NCBI RefSeq assembly: GCF_021462225.1
Contig: NC_061805.1
Location: 1,244,001-1,308,000, forward strand
DNA length: 64,000 nucleotides
DNA from: Girardinichthys multiradiatus
Taxonomy: Eukaryota; Chordata; Actinopteri; Cyprinodontiformes; Goodeidae
Direction: 5' to 3'
Positions 50,701 to 59,700 of this stretch are shown here, one piece after another. The translations under genes and the position numbers were made by a program. The notes under the pieces were generated by a model, which was given only the letters and a program-made list of their open reading frames with translations, had not been told where the DNA came from and did not search any database. Positions within the stretch are counted from its first letter, which is position 1. Each line of letters starts with the position of its first letter.

Positions 50701-53700
50701 GTCAAAGCTCTCCCGGAGGTGGGAGTTGAATACATCCCTGGCCGAGGGCTCTGCCAGACGTTTCCAGCAGACCCTCGCTATGAGCTTGGGCCTGCCAAGT
50801 CTGTCCGGCTTTCTCCTCTTCCAGCGGATCCAACTCACCACCAGGTGGTGATCAGTGGACAGCTCAGCCCCTCCAAAACATGAGGCCGAAGGTCTGATGA
50901 TACGACAACAAAGTCGATCATTGACCTTCTGCCTAGGGTGTCCTGGTGCCAAGTGCACTGATGGACACCCTTATGCTTGAACATGGTGTTCATTATGGAC
51001 AATCCATGACTAGCACAGATGTCCAATAACGAAACACCACTCAGATTCAGATCAGGGAGACCATTCCTCCCGATCACGTCTCTCCAGGTGTCACTGTCCT
51101 TTCCCACGTGGGTGTTGAAGTCCCCCAGCAGAATAATGGAGTGCCCGGGAGGGACACTGTCCAGCACCCCCAACAGGGGGTGCTCTGCACTACCGCTCGG
51201 CCCGTAGGCCGAAATGACAGTCAAAGACCTGTCCCCAACCCGAAGGCGCAGGAATGCGACCCTCTCATCCACTGGGGTAATCCCCAACATGAGACGGCTG
51301 AGCTGGGGGACAACAAGCAAACCCACCCAGCCCGCCGCCTCTCCCTGTGGGCCACTCCAGACTAGAAGAGACTCCAGCCCCTGTCAAGGAGATGGGTTCC
51401 AGAGCCGACGCTGCGTGTAGAGTTGAGCCCGACTATTTCTAGTCAATATCTCTCGACCTCCCGCACAAGCTTAGGCTCCTTCCCCCCCAGCGAGGTGACA
51501 TTCCACATCCCTAGAGCCAGCCTAAGCATCCGGGGATCGGGCCGCCGAGGTCTCCACCTTTGACTGTAGCTGCGGCTGTAAGGTCTGCGGCAATCCCAGA
51601 ACCCGGTGGTGGATACCGGCAGTAAGGGCTGCTGTCAAGCTGAAGAAGGAGTCCTATTGGCTGTGGTTGGGTTGTGGGACTCCTGAGGCGGCTGACAGGT
51701 ACCGTGAGGCCAAGTATGCCGTGGCCCTGGCTGTGGCAGAGGCAAAAACTCGGGTCTGGGAGTAGTTCAGTGAGGCCATGAAGAAGGACTACCAGATGGC
51801 CTCGAAGCAATTCTGGCAAACCGTCCGGCACCTCAGGAGGGGGAAGCAGTGCTTCGCCAACACTGTTTACAGTGGGGGTGGGAGGCTGCTGACCTCGACT
51901 GGGGACATTATCAGGCGGTGAAAGGACTACTTCGAGGACCTCCTCAACCCTGCCATCACACATTACCTGGTGGAAGCAGAGACGGGGGACTCAGGGTTAG
52001 ACTCTTTCATCACCCAGGCTGAAGTCACCGAGGTAGTTAAAAAGCTCCGCGGTGGCAGGGCTTCGGGCGTGGATGAGATCCGCCCTGACTACCTCAAGTC
52101 TCTGGATGTTGTGGGGCTGTCATGGTTGACACGCCTCTTCAACATTGCGTGGTGGTCAGGGACAGTGCCTCTGGACTGGCAGACTGGGGTGGTGGTCCCC
52201 CTTCATAAGAAGGGTGACCGGAGGGTGTGTTCCAACTCCAACAGGAGGATCACACTCCTCAGCATCCCTGGTAAGGCCTATGCCAGGGTATTGGAGAGGA
52301 GAGTCCGGCCGATAGTCGAACCTCGGCTTCAGGAGGATCAGTGTGGTTTTCGTACCGGCCATCGAACACTGGACCAGCTCTATACCCTCTACAGGGTACT
52401 CGAGGGTTCATGGGAGTCTGGGTGTCTCTGCTGAGTCTGCTGCCCCCGCAACCCGGTCCCGGATAAAGCGGAAGACGACAAGTACGAGTACGAGGTTGGT
52501 AGTGTACTTGCCTTTATTTATTCCAGAAAACTATTCACACGTTTAAATGGAAAGCAATCCTGTATTTACAACAAAATATACTACTGGTCAAGTTTTAGAA
52601 TGCCTTTCTCATTTAATGGTTCTCTTTATGTTTATGACTATTTCCAATGTATGTAGATTCTCACTGAAGGCATCAAAACAGTAAATGAATCCATATGGAA
52701 TTATGTAGCAAACAAAAAAATCGTAAAATAACTTTAAATATGTTTTATATTTTAGATACCTTAAAGTACCCATCCTTTGCTGTGACGACTGAAATATTAA
52801 CCTTTGACCTTCTCTCAGTGAACGTCTGGGAAGTTCTTTCAAGACTCTTTGAAAAACCATTTCAGGTGACCACCTCATGAAGCTCATGGAGAGAATGTTA
52901 AGACAGCAATGTAAGCAAAGGGTGGCTATTTTGAAGAAAATATAAAATATAAAAATGTTTAGTTATTTCTCACTTTTTGTTTACTATATAATTCCATGTG
53001 TGTTCATTCATAGCTTTGTTGTCTCTGGTTGCCTTTCATCACCTATGGACACAGAAGAACTACATTCTCCTGTCAGTAAGTGTAAACAATTTATGTTTAA
53101 ATATTTTACTGAGTTTAGGTTCAAGAGCTTTCCTGAGTCAACAAGTATAATTTTCATAAACAGCTGTGGAAACTCAGGAACTCAGGGTAAAGATGTTCCT
53201 GTGGATTAAAGTATAGGGAAGAAGAACGGAAACATGCCTTAAGAGTGAGTTATATTCCCACACTCCCAAGCATGCCATGCTGGTAGGTAAGACCTACAAG
53301 GGGCCTTATCTGGGGGAGTCATCATATTTCTTCTGTCTTGTACCGTATCATCATATTTCTTATTCTAGTACTGGTATATGAACTGGCACCAAAACAGACT
53401 GTTTCTAGCATTTCTCTCATGAGGAGAACCCTCTCTAGCAGAGGTTCTGTACCCCCCAAACTATGATAATCAGAACATTCTGGAGTTCATGGATGTGGGC
53501 ACCAGGTTAAAAGAAGGAGGACTGGTCTCTTGATTCATTCCACAAGGCTGTAATTTTCTTGAATGAAACTGTGTTTTACACAGAAACTACTGTTTGTATG
53601 ACTGTGAGCATCTAGTGCGGTCAAAAAAACCAGAGTATTTATCCCATGAACTCCAGAAAAAGGAACTCCTTTTTGTTAAGATATACTCATGATTTTGGGA

Positions 53701-56700
53701 AAACCACAAGGGGACATCTGCTCTTGGCATCTTTTCACATGCTTATTCAGACAATAAATATATATATTGATATATTATTATTGATATATTATGTTCTAAC
53801 ATATTTTGAGCGGGCAGACAGACAAAAGGACAGACAGCTATAAGACATACCTTGTCAGCGACACTTTGTGTGTTAATCTGCTCTCTTAGCTCCTGGCTCA
53901 GCTGCCTGAAGTACTCTGACCTCTGACCCTCCTCTGTGCTGCACATTACACTATGATACGCCTGCAGTGAAGGTTGTTGTTTCTCAGGCACCAACAGAAT
54001 CTTTCTGAGCTCTCTGCCACCACTATCCCCACAGGTGAGGAACTCCAGCATAGATCCAGTCAGGAGAACTCCCTGGGAAAAATGTTGATTTGATTATGCA
54101 AGTTATTAAAGCTAGCAGGTATTAATACAAACACATTCAATATATTACAATACTGTTGAAAAGTTCATTTATTTGAGTAACTTATTTTTACTATATAAAT
54201 GAAACACATTGCATAGATAAGCTACACAAAAACGTTGTTTTCAAGCCTTTATTTCTGTTAATTATGAGAATTTCATACAGCCAGCAAACAGGCACATGCT
54301 AACAAGTCGTTTACACACCCCTGACTCCAGGATGAGGCCTTGGTACTCTTGCTCCTAGCAAGGTATCCCCTAATCTTTACAATTAAAGTGTTGACAGAAT
54401 ATGGCTTAGTCATTTAGCCACTTAGCAATTTTCCATCCTCATAATTATTATAAATAATTAATCAGGCTCCGGTTTGAAGTTTTGCCAAGAAAGGCAGTAA
54501 TTCTAAAAAAAGTTAAAAGCACTGGTACAGAGTGACAGTGAACCCCAGGATTCAAAGTTACTGTCACGGCTTGTGTAGCGGAGGACCCCGGAATGCAGAC
54601 GGACAGGCAGACGGTAAGTAGAAGATTTTAATAATCAAAAGAACACAAACTGGCAGGCAGGTTGATGGTTGCAGATGCAGGGGTGGATGAAAAGAGGCAA
54701 AACAGAGACAAAAACCAAAAGCAATCCGAACAGGGCAGGCGGAGGGGGTCTCGGCAGGAGGGCCAGAGACAAAAACCAAAACACAAAGTTCAGGCGGGCG
54801 GCCAGGACGTCGCCCCGCGCAGACAAAAAGTTCAGGCGGGCAACCAGGACGTCGTCCTGAGCAGGCACAAAGTTCAGGCGGGCGCCAGGACCTGCAATAT
54901 AGAGTCCTGGGCGGTCGGCAGCGAAGGCGTGGAGGCCAACAGAGGCGTAGAGACAGTGGAGGCCAGCAGTGGCAATGAAGGCGAGGAAGAGGACCTGGAG
55001 GCCGGCAGACACGTGGAGACCTTGGCGGTCTGCGGCAGAGACGTGGAGGCTGACAGAGACGTAGAGACCTTGGCCGCCGCCGGCGAAGACAAGGAGCCCA
55101 GCAGAGACGTAGAGAGAACGGCGCCGAACCGCCTCACGCACCGTCTGCTCCAGCAGCAGTGGAGAGGGCAGAACCCCCAGATCAGCCGGCAGATGTCTCA
55201 TCGCCTCCTCCATCTGCTGCTGAACCCAGCGATCACTGGCGCTCTCTTGCTTACCGTCTGCGAGGTCCAATTTTGGCGGAAACATTCTGTCACGGCTTGT
55301 GTAGCGGAGGACCCCGGAATGCAGACAGACAGGCAGCATGACGGTAAGTAGAAGATTTTAATAATCAAAAGAACACAAACTGGCAGGCAGGTTGATGGTT
55401 GCAGATGCAGACATGAATGAAAAGAGGCAGAACAGACGTGACATGAACATAGGTAGAACTGGCTTGGCATGAATGAAGAACATGACACAACAGGCTTGGC
55501 ATGAGCAGAATGAATGAACAGAACAGATGTGTATATATAGAACAAGAACCAGGTGCAACGAGGAGACTGAATGCTAGGTGCAGGTGAACCGAATGAAGTT
55601 AATTGACAGACAGGAGAAAACACGTGACTGGAGCAAAACAGAAAATCAAGGATACAAACTATTACACACATAACTAGAAAAACATGAAACTATAGCATAA
55701 CCAGATCCAAAAACCTAACTTGACAAAATATGAACTAGAAGACAAAAACTAAAGCATGACCAGGAAAATAACAGAAGCATGATAATAATAATAAGAAGAA
55801 GAACCCAAAAAGACCCACAAATCATGACAGTTACTGCGTCAATTCATGCATCCATTATTAATCCAGATATGCTGGCATTTAGTAAATAGAAATCATTTTG
55901 GCAAAGGTTTCATCTGATTTAATGTCAGACTGGTAATGGATAAAAGGCTGAATGCATGTAAAAATCTGATTTCAACTGTAAGTGCACAACAGAAATTATT
56001 GAGAAAAGACAAGAATACCTCCACCGCCTGCATTCCTTGAAGGTGGTCTCTCTGGCTCTCTGAGGCTGCATTGAGGCCTAATGCCCAGGACATCATTTGG
56101 ACCAGAGCTTTTCTGTGGGCTGCTTTAGTTGGATCATGTAGGGCTTTGTGTATCAGACCTCCATCCAGACTCTGAAGACCTCCCAGCAGCTGCTCCTAGA
56201 GGTTGGAATAAAAGTAGAAAGAGACAGAGAAGTGTTAATAAAAAAGTATGCAAGACTCTGTTTTCCAACACCTGAATACTCCTGAATGCTCAAACACTAA
56301 AGACTCTGGTAATTTCTGCTTTACTACAGATGATTTTATTTATCTCTGCATTTGAACTTAGTTGGTGTCAAATTAGCAATTCAATTTAGTTCAATTCAGT
56401 TATATTTATCTAGTGCCTATTCACAATGCATGTCATCTCAAGGCACTTTACAAAGTCAAATCAATCAAATCATACAGATTTCAAATCAGGTACATACAGG
56501 GGTTGGACAATGAAACTGAAACACCTAGTTTTAGACCACAATAATTTATTAGTATGGTGTAGGGCCTCCTTTTGCGGCCAATACAGCATCAATTCGTCTT
56601 GGGAATGACATATACAAGTCCTGCACAGTGGTCAGAGGGATTTTAAGCCATTCTTCTTGCAGGATAGTGGCCAGGTTACTACGTGATACTGGTGGAGGAA

Positions 56701-59700
56701 AACGTTTCCTGACTAGCTCCTCCAAAACACCCCAAAGTGGCTCAATAATATTTAGATCTGGTGACTGTGCAGGCCATGGGAGATGTTCAACTTCACTTTC
56801 ATGTTCATCAAACCAATCTTTCACCAGTCTTGCTGTGTGTATTGGTGCATTGTCTTCCTGATACACGGCACCGCCTTCAGGATACAATGTTTGAACCATT
56901 GGATGCACATGGTCCTCAAGAATGGTTCGGTAGTCCTTGGCAGTGACGCGCCCATCTAGCACAAGTATTGGGCCAAGGGAATGCCAAGATATGGCAGCCC
57001 AAACCATCACTGATCCACCCCCATGCTTCACTCTGGGCATGCAACAGTCTGGGTGGTACGCTTCTTTGGGGCTTCTCCACACCGTAACTCTCCCGGATGT
57101 GGGGAAAACAGTAAAGGTGGACTCATCAGAGAACAATACATGTTTCATATTGTCCACAGCCCAAGATTTGCGCTCCTTGCACCATTGAAACCGACGTGTG
57201 GCATTGGCATGAGTGACCAAAGGTTTGGCTATAGCAGCCCAGCCGTGTATACTGACCCTGTGGAGCTCCCGACGGACAGTTCTGGTGGAAACAGGAGAGT
57301 TGAGGTGCACATTTAATTCTGCCGTGATTTGGGCAGCCGTGGTTTTATGTTTTTTGGATACAATCCAGGTTAGCACCCGAACATCCCTTTCAGACAGCTT
57401 CCTCTTGCATCCACAGTTAATCCTGTTGGATGTGGTTCGTCCTTCTTGGTGGTATGCTGACATTACCCTGGATACCGTGGCTCTTGATACATCACAAAGA
57501 CTTGCTGTCTTGGTCACAGATGTGCCAGCAAGACGTGCACCAACAATTTGTCCTCTTTTGAACTCTGGTATGTCACCCATAATGTTGTGTGCATTTCAAT
57601 ATTTTGAGCAAAACTGTGCTCTTACCCTGCTAATTGAACCTTCACACTCTGCTCTTACTGGTGCAATGTGCAATCAATGAAGACTGGCTACCAGGCTGGT
57701 CCAATTTAGCCATGAAACCTCCCACACTAAAATGACAGGTGTTTCAGTTTCATTGTCCAACCCCTGTGCATTCCAACTAATACTAACTATCAAACAGTGC
57801 AGTCAGATTCAGTTATTTATTCAAATTGGATAAAAGTTTTTCTATCTAAGGAAACCCAGCAGGTTGCATCAAGTCAGTAACTTGCAGCATTCACTCCTCC
57901 TGGATGAGCATGTAGAGACAGTGGACAGTCACTGGCGTTGACTTTGCAGCAATCCCTCATACTGAGCATGCATGTAGCGACAGTGGAGAGGAAAAACTCC
58001 CTTTTAACAGGAAGAAACCTCCAGCAGAACCAGAACCAGAACCAGGCTCAGTGTGAGCGGCCGTCTGCCACGACCGACTGGGGGTTTGAGAGAACAGAAC
58101 AGAGACACAAAAGGAACACAGAAGCACTGACGCAGGAGAACTTTCATATTACAGAACTTGTTATTTTTCACTTGTTATATGCAAGATGATTTTTTTACTG
58201 TGACATACAATATGTAAGAATTATAGAAGAAGAATTATTTGACTACATGACTGCAGTTTATTTGGTGAGAGTACAAACAGTTCTCAATTCCTAAATAACA
58301 TCTTGAAATTACTTGGAAAAGTATGATGTGAACTTATGTGAAATGAATGTCCTTGTCCAACCTTAGTGTTCTGACGCAGGGCTGCCATGCTGTGCATATA
58401 GATGTGCATGCGAGCTCACCTTAACCTGCAGTACTTTGTCTGCAGGTTTTTGACTGATGCTTTTTGGTACATGACTCCAACTGTTTGCCCCTCCACTGTC
58501 TCTGAGAGAAGTACCGAAGATAAGACCATACACCTACATCAGCCATACGGACAAAAACAAATGTGTTTGTTTGACAGTTAACAAGAACGTTAGGGACTGA
58601 AGATGACAGCTACTCTAAAGTTATTCATCTTTATTATTGATGGCTGCCACAACTACCATTGTTAAAAAAATATCTTCTTGTCTGTGAGTATGTTTAAGCA
58701 TCAAAAACCTTAACAAAATCATAATTAGCACTCAGTAAGGAAATTCCTTTAAAAAAAGAGCCAACAGATTTCAGCTGTGGCTGAAATGTAGATTTTTCAT
58801 CTGAAGAAGCTCTCACAAAAAAATTTTAACTTTTCTACAATTCTCATTTCCCATACATTCCAGACACTGTAAAGGTTGCACATAAACACTGCAGAGTGCA
58901 AAGTTTTTACAAACAGATATTTTCCAGGTGAGGATATAGAAGACCACTGGGAGTCGCTTCAGAGCAGCTGAAGGTAGCAAAGCGAAAATGGACCAGGTTT
59001 GCTTTTGGATCATAAAAGCCGAATAATTTTGAAAGAAAATGGCAGACACAAATCTTCATTAAAATTGACTATTCACATTTATTATAGTATCCCACTTTAA
59101 TAAAGATGGCAAAGATCTTCTAGCTTAAATATAGCAAGCATGTTTCAGTAGCTTCTCTCTTGCACCATCCTGTGATTGGGTACAGAATCATTTAAAATGA
59201 AAAATGACTTTCTTACCAAAACCTAACTAATGTGTTCTTGTCCAGGGGTCAGAAATCAGGGAGGCAATGAAATTCATTAACCTTTCATAACTAAATGTAC
59301 TGATTGAACGTTATTAATGAGATCAGAGGTTTTGTTTCAGTATGCTTATGTTTGGATTGTCTTTTTTTTGTTTTAAAGCATATAATACAATGTTTGTTCA
59401 GAAATACAGCAGATGAAACTACTGAAACCAACTGCTAATAGAAAGAAAGGCATGGAAAGCTACTATTACTGTTGTGTCCTATTTAAAAATTTCAATTTGA
59501 ATTCAGTCCATTTCTTGAAAATGGGAATGTTCAGTTTGAACAACTGAAAATAATGCATGTGACCCCAATTTCTCAAATGATATTGATTGAGTTTTGCCTT
59601 TGACCAGCTTTTAAATATGATCCTGACATATCACACTCAAATGGAGTGTGATATGTCAGCTATAGATAAACAGGAAGAACTTCCTAGGGGACATGTCTTT

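Larger units (their letters stand above)
50625..52485. mobile_element. RTE/Rex3-like LINE with 5' inversion
   Basis: The left part (about 50625-51595) is coding on the minus strand: an apurinic endonuclease with [39 protein letters not shown] and [15 protein letters not shown]. The right part (about 51595-52440) reads on the plus strand: linker, then the start of the reverse transcriptase ([36 protein letters not shown]). The left part's inner end continues directly into the start of the right part, as expected of a 5' inversion. The RT then jumps to a 3' end (GCTGCCCCCGCAACCCGGTC, GGATAAAGCGGAAGACGA). Family name by general similarity. Confidence 0.85.
54556..55827 (-). mobile_element. LTR retrotransposon remnant with internal repeats
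   Basis: Ends TGTCACGG...CATGACA with a 5-bp duplication GTTAC on each side (54551-54555 and 55828-55832). On the minus strand: a 541-bp 5' LTR (55827-55287) with TATATATA-type and ATTAAAA-type signals, about 590 bp of GC-rich internal sequence, then a truncated 3' LTR (about 54706-54556) identical in layout to the LTR end. No pol genes remain. Confidence 0.78.

Noticed and set aside
54662..55351. Plus-strand 229-codon open frame
   Set aside because: It overlaps a minus-strand LTR-element remnant, is built of GC-rich tandem repeats and resembles no known protein; it is a shadow.
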